The notes: generated by a model from the sequence alone, not told the origin. 36,370 nucleotides of DNA from Prevotella sp. (GCA_018053665.1 JAGPKZ010000014.1:1-36370); one strand, 5' to 3'. Counted from the stretch's first letter, positions 17,013 to 26,055 are shown. Program-made: numbers and translations.

Positions 17013-17900
17013 ATGAAAGCATTTGTATTCCCTGGTCAGGGATCTCAGTTTGTAGGTATGGGCAAAGACCTATATGATAATAATTCTCTTGCAAAAGAAC
17101 TTTTCGATAAAGCCGATGAAATTCTAGGCTTTAAAATTACTGATATTATGTTTGCTGGTACTGATGAAGACCTTAAGCAAACAAACGTTACACAGCCTGC
17201 AGTTTTCTTGCACAGCGTAATTTCAGCTTTATGTATGGGCGAAGACTTCAAACCAGAAATGGTTGCTGGTCATTCACTTGGTGAATTCTCTGCTCTTGTA
17301 GCATCAGGCGCATTGAGTTTTGAAGATGGTTTGAAGTTGGTTGCAGCACGTGCTAATGCAATGCAGAAGGCATGCGAGGCTAACCCTGGAACTATGGCTG
17401 CCATAATTGGTTTACCAGATGCTAAAGTTGAAGAAATATGCAGTGAGGTAAGCACAGAAGGCAACATTGTTGTTGCTGCAAACTATAACTGTCCTGGTCA
17501 GCTTGTTATTTCAGGTAACATGGAGGCAATAAATATCGCATGCGAGAAGTTGAAAGAAGCTGGAGCAAAGCGTGCTCTTCCTCTGAAAGTTGGTGGAGCT
17601 TTCCATTCACCACTTATGCAACCTGCAAAGGACGAACTTCAAGCTGCTATTGAGACTACGACTTTCAAAGCACCTAAATGTTCTGTTTTTCAGAATGTAG
17701 ACGGTATGCCTCACTCTGATTCTAAAGAAATCAAGGAAAATCTCATCGCACAGTTGACAAGTTCTGTAAGATGGACTTCAAGTGTACAGGCTATGATTGC
17801 TGCCGGTGCTACTGATTTTACTGAGTGCGGTCCAGGTAAAGCTCTTCAGGGCATGATTGGACGCATCGATAAAACTGTTAGTGCACATGGCATTGCATAA
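17013..17900 (+). CDS. fabD: Malonyl-CoA:acyl carrier protein transacylase
   Basis: Transfers malonyl from CoA to acyl carrier protein to feed fatty acid chain elongation in the cytoplasm. 295 residues with the N-terminal FPGQGSQ oxyanion-hole motif (6-12), the nucleophile S88 in GHSLGE, R113 that binds the malonyl carboxylate, and the catalytic H198 in GGAFHSPLM. It begins just after its own promoter. Its TAA overlaps by one base the ATG of the following GH13 gene (TAATG), so the two are translationally coupled although their functions look unrelated. Confidence 0.97.
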   Translation: MKAFVFPGQGSQFVGMGKDLYDNNSLAKELFDKADEILGFKITDIMFAGTDEDLKQTNVTQPAVFLHSVISALCMGEDFKPEMVAGHSLGEFSALVASGALSFEDGLKLVAARANAMQKACEANPGTMAAIIGLPDAKVEEICSEVSTEGNIVVAANYNCPGQLVISGNMEAINIACEKLKEAGAKRALPLKVGGAFHSPLMQPAKDELQAAIETTTFKAPKCSVFQNVDGMPHSDSKEIKENLIAQLTSSVRWTSSVQAMIAAGATDFTECGPGKALQGMIGRIDKTVSAHGIA

Positions 17901-20044
17901 TGAAGGATAAGATAACAATATATCAAGTACTTCCCAGACTTTTCGGCAATCGTAATAGAGTTCTAAAAGAATTCGGCACGATTGCCGAAAATGGTTGTGG
18001 GAAGTTTAATTATTTTGAAGAGTCTGTATTAAAGCGAATAAATAATATGGGATTTACCCATATATGGTTTACAGGTGTAATTCGCCATGCAACACAGACT
18101 GATTACTCATCATACGGAATTCCTGTTCAACATCCTGAAATTGTTAAAGGAAAGGCTGGTTCGCCTTATGCGATAACAGACTATTACGACGTAGATCCAG
18201 ATTTGTCTCAGGATGTTGACAAACGCATGTCTGAATGGGAGAATCTTATTGCCAGAACGCATGATGTAGGTATGAGTGTAATCATGGACTTTGTGCCTAA
18301 TCATGTAGCCCGTGAATATAAGTCAATATGCAAGCCCGTAGAAGTTCATGATTTAGGGCAGGATGACGATGTGAAGATGAATTTCTCTACAAACAATAAT
18401 TTCTATTATTGTTGTGATCAGGCTTTGGACCTTAGTGAAATTTCTGTTGACAGCAAGTATGTTGAAAATCCTGCAAAGGCTACGGGTAATGATAAGTTTA
18501 CATCTAAACCTTTTATTACCGACTGGTATGAAACCATTAAACTCAACTATGGTATAGACTATTGTGATACTTTTGGACGAAGCAATCATTTTAATCCTGT
18601 TCCAAATACATGGATAAAAATGACAGATATACTTTTGTTCTGGGCTTCAAAGGGCGTTGACGGTTTCAGATGTGATATGGCAGAAATGGTTCCATCAGAT
18701 TTTTGGAACTATGCTATCAATATCGTAAAGAAGAAATATCCTAAGATAATCTTCATTGGTGAGGTTTATGACACAAATCTTTATCGTACTTATATAACCA
18801 ATGGTTTTGACTATCTTTATGATAAGGTAGGCATGTACGACTGCTTAAAATCTATAGTAAGGGATGAGCGCCCAGCTTCTGCGCTGACTTATGAATGGCA
18901 GAGTACAGATGATGTTCATGACCACATGCTATATTTCCTTGAAAATCACGATGAACAGAGAATTGCCAGTGAATATTATGCTGGAGATGGATATAAGGCC
19001 ATTCCTGCTGCAATAGTAAGCATATTGATGCGCTCAAATCCTTTCATGCTGTATAGCGGTCAGGAATTTGGTGAGAAAGGTATGGACAACGAAGGCTTCA
19101 GCGGAATAGATGGAAGAACATCAATCTTTGATTACTGGGCACCGGACACATTAAGTCGTGGATATTCTGATCGCAGACTGATGACTACAGAAGAAAAGCA
19201 ACTAGCTATATCTTACAGGCATTTGCTGCTTATTGCGAATAATGAGGATGCTGTGCGTGAAGGTGATTTCTTTGATCTGATGTATGTTAATCCAAACAGA
19301 CCAACATTCAATACACGACGTGAATTTGCTTTTCTCCGCTCAAAGGATGATACTGTGATTTTAGTAGTGGCTAATTTCTCTTCTCAGGAAATACTTACAG
19401 ATGTTGTAGTTCCTTCACATGCTTTTGACTTCTGCAAAATCCCCGAACGGAAGTATGTGCTCTATGATTTGCTTTCTGACGAAAGTATATTTGCAGATTT
19501 AAAGCGTGACGGTGTGATATCTATAAAAGTTCCTGCCTATGGTGGTAGGGCATATAAATTCAGTACGAAGATGAATAATATTGATTATAAATTCAATGAA
19601 CACAACAAGGATGAATTTCCTCCTGCTCATACTGCCGAACATCTGCTTAACCAGTTGATGATTCGCATGTTTGGATGTGAGCGAAGCAGCAATGCACATA
19701 TCGAGCGCAAAAAGAGTAAGATTAGCTACATTCTGGATCATAAGCCTTCACGTATTGAAGAACGTGAGATTGAACGCGGGATGAATAAGTTGATCGATGA
19801 CGACTTGGATGTGACTTATGAATTTGTAGACAGATATCATATTCCTGATGACGTAACGATAGACAGATTACCGGAAGATGCCTCGGAAATGCTACGCATT
19901 GTGAGGATTGGTGATTATGACGTATGCCCTTGTATAGGCAAGCATGTGAGGTCTACATCACAGATTGGACGATTTGAAGTTCTTGGAACAAATTGGGATG
20001 AGATGACTCATTCATTTAGAATTCGCTTTAAAGTTGTGCAATAA
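17900..20044 (+). CDS. Cytoplasmic GH13 alpha-amylase-family protein fused to an AlaX-like (tRNA-SAD) zinc domain
   Basis: 714 residues without a signal peptide, so intracellular. Residues 1 to about 557 form a GH13 enzyme. Region I is DFVPNH with D130 and H135, the nucleophile is D259 in GVDGFRCDM, the acid/base is E288 in FIGEVY, and the third acid is D351 in ENHDEQ. The beta-sandwich ends near AYKFST (551-556). The part from M558 (base 19571) is different. HTAEH (H577, H581) and CIGKH (C678, H682), within GDYDVCPCIGKHVRSTSQIGRFEVL, match the HxxxH and CxxxH zinc ligands and surrounding pattern of AlaX proteins and alanyl-tRNA synthetase editing domains, which hydrolyse mischarged tRNA. I see no frameshift; the frame is continuous. 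The substrates of both halves are unknown. M558 might serve as an internal start. Confidence 0.85.
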   Translation: MKDKITIYQVLPRLFGNRNRVLKEFGTIAENGCGKFNYFEESVLKRINNMGFTHIWFTGVIRHATQTDYSSYGIPVQHPEIVKGKAGSPYAITDYYDVDPDLSQDVDKRMSEWENLIARTHDVGMSVIMDFVPNHVAREYKSICKPVEVHDLGQDDDVKMNFSTNNNFYYCCDQALDLSEISVDSKYVENPAKATGNDKFTSKPFITDWYETIKLNYGIDYCDTFGRSNHFNPVPNTWIKMTDILLFWASKGVDGFRCDMAEMVPSDFWNYAINIVKKKYPKIIFIGEVYDTNLYRTYITNGFDYLYDKVGMYDCLKSIVRDERPASALTYEWQSTDDVHDHMLYFLENHDEQRIASEYYAGDGYKAIPAAIVSILMRSNPFMLYSGQEFGEKGMDNEGFSGIDGRTSIFDYWAPDTLSRGYSDRRLMTTEEKQLAISYRHLLLIANNEDAVREGDFFDLMYVNPNRPTFNTRREFAFLRSKDDTVILVVANFSSQEILTDVVVPSHAFDFCKIPERKYVLYDLLSDESIFADLKRDGVISIKVPAYGGRAYKFSTKMNNIDYKFNEHNKDEFPPAHTAEHLLNQLMIRMFGCERSSNAHIERKKSKISYILDHKPSRIEEREIERGMNKLIDDDLDVTYEFVDRYHIPDDVTIDRLPEDASEMLRIVRIGDYDVCPCIGKHVRSTSQIGRFEVLGTNWDEMTHSFRIRFKVVQ

Positions 20045-20056
20045 AGAAGTTTATAC

Positions 20057-20097
20057 AAAATGATGTTTTCTTTGTCAAAAAGGGAACATCATTTTTT
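20057..20097 (+). terminator. Terminator after the GH13 gene
   Basis: AAAATGATGTT (20057-20067) pairs with AACATCATTTT (20085-20095) around a 17-base loop and runs into a T-tract. Confidence 0.7.
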
Positions 20098-20144
20098 TAT
20101 GTCATAATTTTTAGTTTACTTTGCATTTGTAATCATATTATTAG

Positions 20145-21086
20145 ATGGAGAAATATACTGTTTTGACAATTACTGGTAGTGATAGCACTGGAGGTTCAGG
20201 CGTTCAGGCTGATATAAAAACCATATCAGCATTGGGCGGTTATGCAGTTTCGGCAATTACTTCAATAACTGTTCAGAATACTTTGGGTATTCAGCAATTT
20301 TATGATGTTCCTGGAGCGATAGTGTCTGGGCAGATAGAAGCTATTATCAATGATATCAAACTTGATGTAATCAAAGTTGGTATGATAAGGAATATCAGTA
20401 CGTTGCAAGCTGTTGTTGACGCAATAGTTAAATATGGACCAAAGTATGTAGTATATGACCCAATAGTTTATTCAAGCCTTGGTGAAAAATTAATGACCAC
20501 TGAGGTGTTAGAAAGTATACGTCATAAGCTATTGCCATTATGTTCGCTAATTATAATACGTAAAAAGGATTTTGATGTTGTTGTAGGTGACAACAAAAAT
20601 GCTAATGTTTATTTTTTGGATGATAATGGCATGCATGGTATGGCAAATACATTCTCTAGTGCTGTATCACTGTATTTAAGTAAAGATTTTTCTATTGAAG
20701 ACTCCATATCCAAAGCAAAAAGTTATATTAATCAGCAACAAGTTATTACAAGTAATTTGAAGGGTAGGAGTAGTGAACTATATAATGATTTTTTTGATTA
20801 CATAGAGAAATATCATACATCAAACAGTGATGTCGCATTTTATGCTGATTGCCTGAATGTAAGCAGCAGGTATCTAGCACAGGTCTGCAAAAGGATAGCA
20901 GATAAATCACCAAAAGCGATTATTGATGATTTCCTTATAGATAAGATTTGTGCCAAACTGAAGACTTCTACTGATACCATACAGCAAATAGCTTATGAAT
21001 TCGGCTTTTTAAGTCAGGCGCATTTTGCAAAGTTCTTCCGCAAGATGAAGGGAGAATCACCTAGTGATTATAGAAAAAATATATAA
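20145..21086 (+). CDS. HMP/pyridoxine-kinase-like domain fused to an AraC-type DNA-binding domain; probable regulator of pdxST
   Basis: 313 residues in two parts. Residues 1 to about 195 resemble ThiD/PdxK ribokinase-like kinases. The substrate side is present: [19 protein letters not shown] (8-26), QNTLG (44-48), KVGMIR (77-82), DPIV (105-108). The central section that holds ATP-binding residues is missing, and the catalytic HGTGCT motif is HGMANT (164-169). The domain is therefore probably inactive but could still bind a pyrimidine or B6 vitamer. Residues about 218-313 are a complete AraC domain with two helix-turn-helix units, ending in [29 protein letters not shown]. It lies 5 bases before pdxS in the same direction. 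By inference it senses a vitamer and controls this operon. A possible -7 box (TTACTTTG, 20116-20123) is weak. Confidence 0.85.
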   Translation: MEKYTVLTITGSDSTGGSGVQADIKTISALGGYAVSAITSITVQNTLGIQQFYDVPGAIVSGQIEAIINDIKLDVIKVGMIRNISTLQAVVDAIVKYGPKYVVYDPIVYSSLGEKLMTTEVLESIRHKLLPLCSLIIIRKKDFDVVVGDNKNANVYFLDDNGMHGMANTFSSAVSLYLSKDFSIEDSISKAKSYINQQQVITSNLKGRSSELYNDFFDYIEKYHTSNSDVAFYADCLNVSSRYLAQVCKRIADKSPKAIIDDFLIDKICAKLKTSTDTIQQIAYEFGFLSQAHFAKFFRKMKGESPSDYRKNI

Positions 21087-21091
21087 AAATT

Positions 21092-21967
21092 ATGAATGAA
21101 AAGAGACAAGAATTAAACCGCAATTTGGCACAGATGCTAAAAGGTGGTGTTATAATGGATGTTACAACGCCTGAACAGGCTAAGATTGCAGAGGCAGCTG
21201 GTGCATGTGCTGTTATGGCACTTGAGAGAATCCCTGCTGATATAAGGGCTGCCGGTGGTGTGTCTAGAATGAGTGATCCAAAGATGATTAAAAGCATTCA
21301 GGAGGCTGTTTCAATTCCAGTGATGGCAAAGTGCAGAATAGGACATGTTGCCGAAGCTCAAATTCTTCAAGCAGTAGAAATAGATTATATTGATGAAAGT
21401 GAAGTTCTGTCACCTGCTGATAACGTATTTCATATAGATAAGACTAAGTTTGATGTTCCTTTTGTATGTGGAGCAAAGAATTTGGGAGAAGCTCTAAGAC
21501 GCATTTCTGAAGGTGCCACAATGATAAGAACTAAAGGTGAGCCAGGAACGGGTGACATCGTTCAGGCTGTGACACATATGCGTCTTATCCAAAAAGAAAT
21601 TCGTAATCTCACTGCTACCAGTGAGGATGAACTGTTTGAGGCAGCAAAGCAATTACAGGTGCCTTACGAACTTGTGAAGTTTGTGCATGATAACGGTAAA
21701 CTGCCAGTTGTGAATTTTGCTGCTGGTGGAGTAGCAACTCCAGCTGATGCTTCGTTGATGATGCAGCTCGGTGCTGAAGGCGTATTCGTTGGAAGCGGAA
21801 TATTTAAGAGCGGTAACCCTGAGAAACGTGCAGCAGCAATAGTAAAGGCTGTAACAAACTACAACGATCCTAAGATGTTGGCCGAATTAAGTTGTGACTT
21901 GGGAGAAGCTATGGTTGGAATAAATGAACAGGAAATAAAACTCCTGATGGCTGAACGCGGTAAATGA
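21092..21967 (+). CDS. pdxS: Pyridoxal 5'-phosphate synthase, lyase subunit
   Basis: Condenses ribose 5-phosphate, glyceraldehyde 3-phosphate and ammonia to pyridoxal phosphate (the DXP-independent route). 291 residues, the standard length. D23, the lysines K80 (MAKCRIGH) and K148 ([11 protein letters not shown]) that carry intermediates, and the phosphate-binding GGV and GSGIF segments are all present. It follows the kinase-AraC fusion by 5 bases. Its TGA overlaps the pdxT start, as expected for subunits made in equal amounts. Confidence 0.98.
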   Translation: MNEKRQELNRNLAQMLKGGVIMDVTTPEQAKIAEAAGACAVMALERIPADIRAAGGVSRMSDPKMIKSIQEAVSIPVMAKCRIGHVAEAQILQAVEIDYIDESEVLSPADNVFHIDKTKFDVPFVCGAKNLGEALRRISEGATMIRTKGEPGTGDIVQAVTHMRLIQKEIRNLTATSEDELFEAAKQLQVPYELVKFVHDNGKLPVVNFAAGGVATPADASLMMQLGAEGVFVGSGIFKSGNPEKRAAAIVKAVTNYNDPKMLAELSCDLGEAMVGINEQEIKLLMAERGK

Positions 21968-22539
21968 TGAATATAGGTGTTCTTGCATTACAAGGAGCTT
22001 TTATAGAACATGAGCGCATCTTGAACAAAATTGGCGTAGACTGCTTCGAAATTCGCAATCTAAAGGATTGGTCACGTGAAAAAGACGGATTGATTATTCC
22101 TGGCGGTGAAAGCACTACTCAGTTGAAGTTGCTGAAGGAACTGGAGCTTCTTGAACCAATAAAGCGTGATATAGAGAGCGGACTGCCCGTATTTGGGACA
22201 TGTGCCGGTCTGATATTACTAGCTAAAAAGGTGGAAAATGAAGACTTTGAAAGGATTTCAACCATGGACATCAACGTATGCCGAAATGCTTATGGTAGAC
22301 AGCTTGGAAGTTTTTATGCCGAAGATATGTTTGCCGGTAATAAGGTTCAGATGACATTTATCAGGGCACCATATATAAAAGATGTAGGCAAAGATGTTGA
22401 AGTTTTGTCGAATGTTGGTAATCACATTGTAGCAGCCAAACAGAAAAACCAATTGGTTACGTCTTTTCATCCAGAACTTAATGAATCGACATTTGTTCAT
22501 GAGTATTTCATAAACATGGTCGCGACTAATAAATTATAA
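21964..22539 (+). CDS. pdxT: Pyridoxal 5'-phosphate synthase, glutaminase subunit
   Basis: Class I glutaminase that releases ammonia for PdxS. 191 residues; the catalytic triad is C80 in [11 protein letters not shown] with H169 and E171 in SFHPEL. The start is ATGATG: either 21964 (overlapping the pdxS stop by four bases) or 21967 ([12 protein letters not shown]), which matches the usual N-terminus equally well. The gene ends the operon at a strong bidirectional terminator. Confidence 0.97.
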   Translation: MMNIGVLALQGAFIEHERILNKIGVDCFEIRNLKDWSREKDGLIIPGGESTTQLKLLKELELLEPIKRDIESGLPVFGTCAGLILLAKKVENEDFERISTMDINVCRNAYGRQLGSFYAEDMFAGNKVQMTFIRAPYIKDVGKDVEVLSNVGNHIVAAKQKNQLVTSFHPELNESTFVHEYFINMVATNKL

Positions 22540-22542
22540 TAT

Positions 22543-22579
22543 AAAAGTCTGCCGTATATGATTTTACGGCAGACTTTTT
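22543..22579. terminator. Bidirectional terminator between pdxT and the M64 peptidase gene
   Basis: AAAAGTCTGCCGTA (22543-22556) is perfectly complementary to TACGGCAGACTTTT (22565-22578) around an 8-base loop, with A and T runs on both sides. It lies between two convergent genes and can serve both. Confidence 0.9.
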
Positions 22580-22581
22580 AT

Positions 22582-23859
22582 TTATTTTCCTGTATAGAAA
22601 TTTATCAATCTGGTAATTGCACGACGGCAAACTGGGCAGAACTCAGGATACTCATTAGTTCTCATTCTACAGTCAAACATAGGACGATATACACCTTTCA
22701 CAGCATATCCACCACCTTCGAATACTCCTACACGCTTTTTCGTTTGTTCGTTTACAGGTGTAGGAATCTTTGTGCCATGTGAAATCATATCTTCCCATTT
22801 ACCATGAAAGTCGGCTAGGGTAGTAAGGTTAGGCTCCCAAGGTTCTACATCCTTAGGATACATAGGAATGAGTTCAAAATCATATCCGTATTCATCACCA
22901 AGTCCTGCAAAGCTGTGTCCAAATTCATGTACAACAACTGGTTTGGTATGTGAATTGTGAGCAGTAGTGAGATTATATGAATTAAGAACTCCGCCGCCAC
23001 CATAGCGTGAAGAGTTAACAAGCACAATAATATGTTCGTAAGGAATACCAGCCAACCAATCATGTAGGTCTTCAAGATTTAGAGTAGTAAGATATCTTTC
23101 ACTGTAAAATGTATCGAAGTGACTGCTCAATGCTGTCTTCTTCCATATACCCTTACCTGGTTCACTTGTTCCGCTCTCGATAGAAGGGGCTTCAACAGCA
23201 ACAATACTGAATTTTGACTTCAAGCTTTTAAACGGTTCATAATAGAATAATGATTCAACAGCTTTTTTCACGTCATCAACGAAAATATTCATTTCGCTTT
23301 CCTTGTAGCCTTCAGCCACATAAGCGATATGGATACAATTTGCCGTGTCTTCAGGTTGCTGTATGTTTATGGATTTAGTGCGGTCCTTGAATCCTATTTT
23401 TCGTATCAATATATCTGTCGGAACCACCTGATGTGTAAAGGTAGACATTATCTCACGTCTGTTGTTTCTTAAATCAACAGTTATGTCAACAGTGTCTTTC
23501 GGCATAGGCACGATAAATACATTCTGAAAACTTTTACTTGTAGTCTTGGCTTCATCGTATGAAAGCCACTCCTGAAATAAAGTAGAGAACGAGTTTTTGT
23601 ATATCGTTTTATGTGATTTATGATCTCTTACGGTAATCTGTCCGTTACCTTCTACAGGAATTTCAGAAAGCTTGTTTCGTTTTCCATACCAGCGTGGAGA
23701 ACAGTTAAGTTTGTCAATACTTATTTGCTGTTGCTGTGAGTTTCCAGAGAACATATAATCTATGCGCAATGTACTGTCTTTGAAGTATTCATCAAATTTC
23801 TGCGAATATGAATGAATACAAAAAGCAAATGCAAAAAGTAATAATATGTTTTTTTTCAT
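22582..23859 (-). CDS. Secreted M64-family (IgA peptidase-like) zinc metallopeptidase
   Basis: 425 residues with a signal peptide (about 1-20, ending HSYSQ). An N-terminal beta-rich domain (about 21-165) precedes the catalytic domain. The zinc motif is HEFGHSFAGLGDEY (311-324): H311, E312 and H315, then a third ligand, probably D322. This matches M64 peptidases, a family named from a Clostridium IgA protease and common as secreted proteins in gut Bacteroidales. The C-terminus has a CPVC pair that may bind metal or form a disulfide. Its start overlaps the folK stop (ATGA). The substrate is unknown, and the family name does not prove IgA cleavage. Confidence 0.88.
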   Translation of the reverse strand: MKKNILLLFAFAFCIHSYSQKFDEYFKDSTLRIDYMFSGNSQQQQISIDKLNCSPRWYGKRNKLSEIPVEGNGQITVRDHKSHKTIYKNSFSTLFQEWLSYDEAKTTSKSFQNVFIVPMPKDTVDITVDLRNNRREIMSTFTHQVVPTDILIRKIGFKDRTKSINIQQPEDTANCIHIAYVAEGYKESEMNIFVDDVKKAVESLFYYEPFKSLKSKFSIVAVEAPSIESGTSEPGKGIWKKTALSSHFDTFYSERYLTTLNLEDLHDWLAGIPYEHIIVLVNSSRYGGGGVLNSYNLTTAHNSHTKPVVVHEFGHSFAGLGDEYGYDFELIPMYPKDVEPWEPNLTTLADFHGKWEDMISHGTKIPTPVNEQTKKRVGVFEGGGYAVKGVYRPMFDCRMRTNEYPEFCPVCRRAITRLINFYTGK

Positions 23860-24242
23860 TTTATATTGATATTTAGTTCTTTAAGTAATTGTATTATATA
23901 TTGTCTTTTCCAATCATCTTCATGCATTATGACGTCACCATACTTTAATATGTCTACATCCATTGTGACTTTACCTGATTTACGTTTTTGAATAGTATTA
24001 CCACATTCATCTTCAATTTCCTTTAGATTGTGTAATACTGAATTTAAATCAGATGATGTTTCGGCAATGGCAATACAGTTTATGAATTTTTCAGACTTTA
24101 TATTAATCGGATCAGTCCATATTTCAGATGAAAATTTAATCGTCTCAAAAGCAGACGAAAGTCGTTGTTTTGCTTTCGCAATGTTTATCTTTGGCTCAAA
24201 GTTAGACCCAAAAGCTACTACTAATTTTGTTTTGTCAAACAT
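23856..24242 (-). CDS. folK: 2-amino-4-hydroxy-6-hydroxymethyldihydropteridine pyrophosphokinase (divergent, short)
   Basis: Pyrophosphorylates 6-hydroxymethyl-dihydropterin in folate synthesis. The 128 residues start VVAFGSNFEPKINIAKA, matching the family's LGSN motif. VTMDVDILKYG (92-102) matches the RTLDLDLLLYG motif with the two magnesium-binding aspartates, D95 and D97. It is shorter than the usual 155-165 residues, and the arginines before the Asp pair are partly replaced, so activity is likely but not certain. The start is fixed by the nearby LGSN-type motif. The -7 box TAATTTTG ends only 4 bases before the ATG. The M64 gene overlaps its stop. Confidence 0.72.
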   Translation of the reverse strand: MFDKTKLVVAFGSNFEPKINIAKAKQRLSSAFETIKFSSEIWTDPINIKSEKFINCIAIAETSSDLNSVLHNLKEIEDECGNTIQKRKSGKVTMDVDILKYGDVIMHEDDWKRQYIIQLLKELNINIK

Positions 24243-24246
24243 AAAG

Positions 24247-24254
24247 CAAAATTA
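24247..24254 (-). promoter_or_regulatory. -7 box of the folK promoter
   Basis: TAATTTTG on the minus strand, followed by CTTT and then the ATG. No good -33 box is visible. The position implies a leader of a few bases at most. Confidence 0.45.
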
Positions 24255-24282
24255 CTAATAATTATTAAAGCAGCCCTTTTTT

Positions 24283-24313
24283 TTTGTATTTTTTATGATA
24301 TTTCGTAATTTTG
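24283..24313 (+). promoter_or_regulatory. Promoter of the LysM-glucosaminidase gene
   Basis: TTTG at 24283-24286 and TAATTTTG at 24306-24313 with exactly 19 bases between them. The ATG is 18 bases after the -7 box. Confidence 0.7.
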
Positions 24314-24331
24314 TAGAATATACATATTATT

Positions 24332-25252
24332 ATGAGGAAATTAAACGTTTTAGTGCTTATTCTTTTCGTCCATTCCCTAACTGGCTTGGCGCAGATGAAA
24401 TGGAATCCAGCATATCAATCATATATAAACCAATATAAGGATCTTGCGATAGAGGAAATGCTGAAATATAATATTCCGGCAAGTATAACTCTTGCGCAAG
24501 GCGTATTTGAGAGTTCTGCTGGAAGAAGTTACTTGACGGTAAGTGGTAACAATCATTTTGGTATTAAATGCCATGATTGGATAGGAGCTTCTGTATATAC
24601 AACTGATGATGCTGTTAATGAGTGCTTCCGTGCTTACGATAATGCTTTGCAGAGTTATGAGGACCACAGCAAGTTCCTTAAAAATAATGTTAGATATAGT
24701 CGTCTGTTCTCATTGGACAGAACGGATTATCGTGGTTGGGCTTATGGACTTAAGACATGTGGCTATGCAACAAATCCACAATATGCTCCAAAACTCATAG
24801 GGATAATAGAACTTTATAAACTATATCAGTATGATACTGCCAATTCTTATGATAAGTTTATGGCAAAACATAGCACTGAAGGTTCACGTTCTCGTACAGG
24901 AATGATACTTCATCCTATATATGTATACAACAATAACTATTATATAAAGGCACGCCAAGGTGATACCTTTAAGAGCATAGGTAAAGAAATTGATATATCG
25001 TATAGGAAAATTGCAAAATACAATGAACGTAATAAACATGACTTACTTCAGGAAGGTGAGATTATTTATCTGAAGAAGAAACGCTCTAAGGCAGACAAGT
25101 CATATAAGAGACGCCCACATATTGTTAAGCCTGGAGAAAGTATGTATAGTATAGCTCAGTTCTATGGTATGAGACTCAAGAACCTATACAAGAAAAATGA
25201 TCTGACACCTGATTATCAGATCAGGGTGGGTGATACCCTCAGAGTTTATTAA
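24332..25252 (+). CDS. Secreted peptidoglycan hydrolase: glucosaminidase domain with two LysM repeats
   Basis: 306 residues. A signal peptide (1-20, ending LTGLAQ) is followed by a FlgJ/LytG-type glucosaminidase domain (about 27-165). Its catalytic glutamate is probably E60 in TLAQGVFESSAGRS, and the NNHFGIKC and GYATNPQYAPKL motifs are conserved. Then come two LysM peptidoglycan-binding repeats (about 203-248, degenerate, and 262-306, typical with KPGESMYSIAQFYGM and IRVGDTLRV). It probably cleaves the glycan strand of peptidoglycan during growth or division. It is a single gene with a good promoter, convergent with the TIGR02757 gene. Confidence 0.93.
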   Translation: MRKLNVLVLILFVHSLTGLAQMKWNPAYQSYINQYKDLAIEEMLKYNIPASITLAQGVFESSAGRSYLTVSGNNHFGIKCHDWIGASVYTTDDAVNECFRAYDNALQSYEDHSKFLKNNVRYSRLFSLDRTDYRGWAYGLKTCGYATNPQYAPKLIGIIELYKLYQYDTANSYDKFMAKHSTEGSRSRTGMILHPIYVYNNNYYIKARQGDTFKSIGKEIDISYRKIAKYNERNKHDLLQEGEIIYLKKKRSKADKSYKRRPHIVKPGESMYSIAQFYGMRLKNLYKKNDLTPDYQIRVGDTLRVY

Positions 25253-25276
25253 TGAATAAAGGCGTAAGCCTATCTG

Positions 25277-26020
25277 TTAATGGTTAACGCCATAACCGAA
25301 TAGTGCGAAATCGCCTTTCAACGGGTCTTCTGGGAAAATCTCAAGCATAAGGTTGGTAAGTTTCTGTGCTGATTTCATGCTTGCGCTTTTGCCAGTCATT
25401 AAACCAAGTCTACCCGCTTCTTGGATAACGTGTACATCCATAGGCATAATAAGCGTGCGCTTATCAATAATGTCATTCCACAAACCTAAGTCAACAGGTG
25501 ATGAAGTTCTTACCATCCAACGTAGAAACATGCACAATCGCTTGCAGCTTGACTTTGTTTCTTTCGGAATAACGTGTGAGGCTTCATTTTCATTAAAAAA
25601 TTTGGTAAACGCTTCTACAAGTGTAACAGCGTCTTTTTCTTTAGTGTTGCTTATTGCAAATTGACGTAATGAGCCATATTCTTCAAGCATACTTTTTATG
25701 CGTTTGATAAAAGTATTTATGATCTTGTTTGTATATAGGCGATAATAGCACTTGTTGTTATCGGGAATATCTTTGCAGAAATCATTTGAAAGAATCCATT
25801 TCTCAACATCTCCATGTGAACAATCAATGACATACTGAATCTTAGGAAAGAACAACTCTCTTCTACCATAGCTTAGTCCTGCAGCAATAAACGCAATAAT
25901 CTCTTGATTGCGTTCACCTTGTACTTTGTGCATGAATAGTGAAGGATCTTCAAATAAGAAAGTTTCTGTTTCGTAACGTTCAGCATATTCTCTCAAAGAT
26001 GTTATCACAAATTGGTCCAT
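25277..26020 (-). CDS. TIGR02757 (DUF2400) family protein
   Basis: 247 residues. The segments IAAGLSYGRRE, CMFLRWMVR, VDLGLWNDI, MPMDVHVIQEAGRLGL and EDPLKGDFALFGYGV are signatures of TIGR02757, a family common in Bacteroidetes and distantly like the helix-hairpin-helix (endonuclease III) fold. No iron-sulfur cysteine cluster or catalytic Lys/Asp pair is evident, so DNA glycosylase activity should not be assumed. It lies downstream of uxaB in the same direction but beyond the uxaB terminator. A short palindrome, ATCAT-GTA-ATGAT, lies before its start. Confidence 0.85.
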   Translation of the reverse strand: MDQFVITSLREYAERYETETFLFEDPSLFMHKVQGERNQEIIAFIAAGLSYGRRELFFPKIQYVIDCSHGDVEKWILSNDFCKDIPDNNKCYYRLYTNKIINTFIKRIKSMLEEYGSLRQFAISNTKEKDAVTLVEAFTKFFNENEASHVIPKETKSSCKRLCMFLRWMVRTSSPVDLGLWNDIIDKRTLIMPMDVHVIQEAGRLGLMTGKSASMKSAQKLTNLMLEIFPEDPLKGDFALFGYGVNH

Positions 26021-26055
26021 AAGTTCCTGTTTATATCATTACATGATAAAAAACA

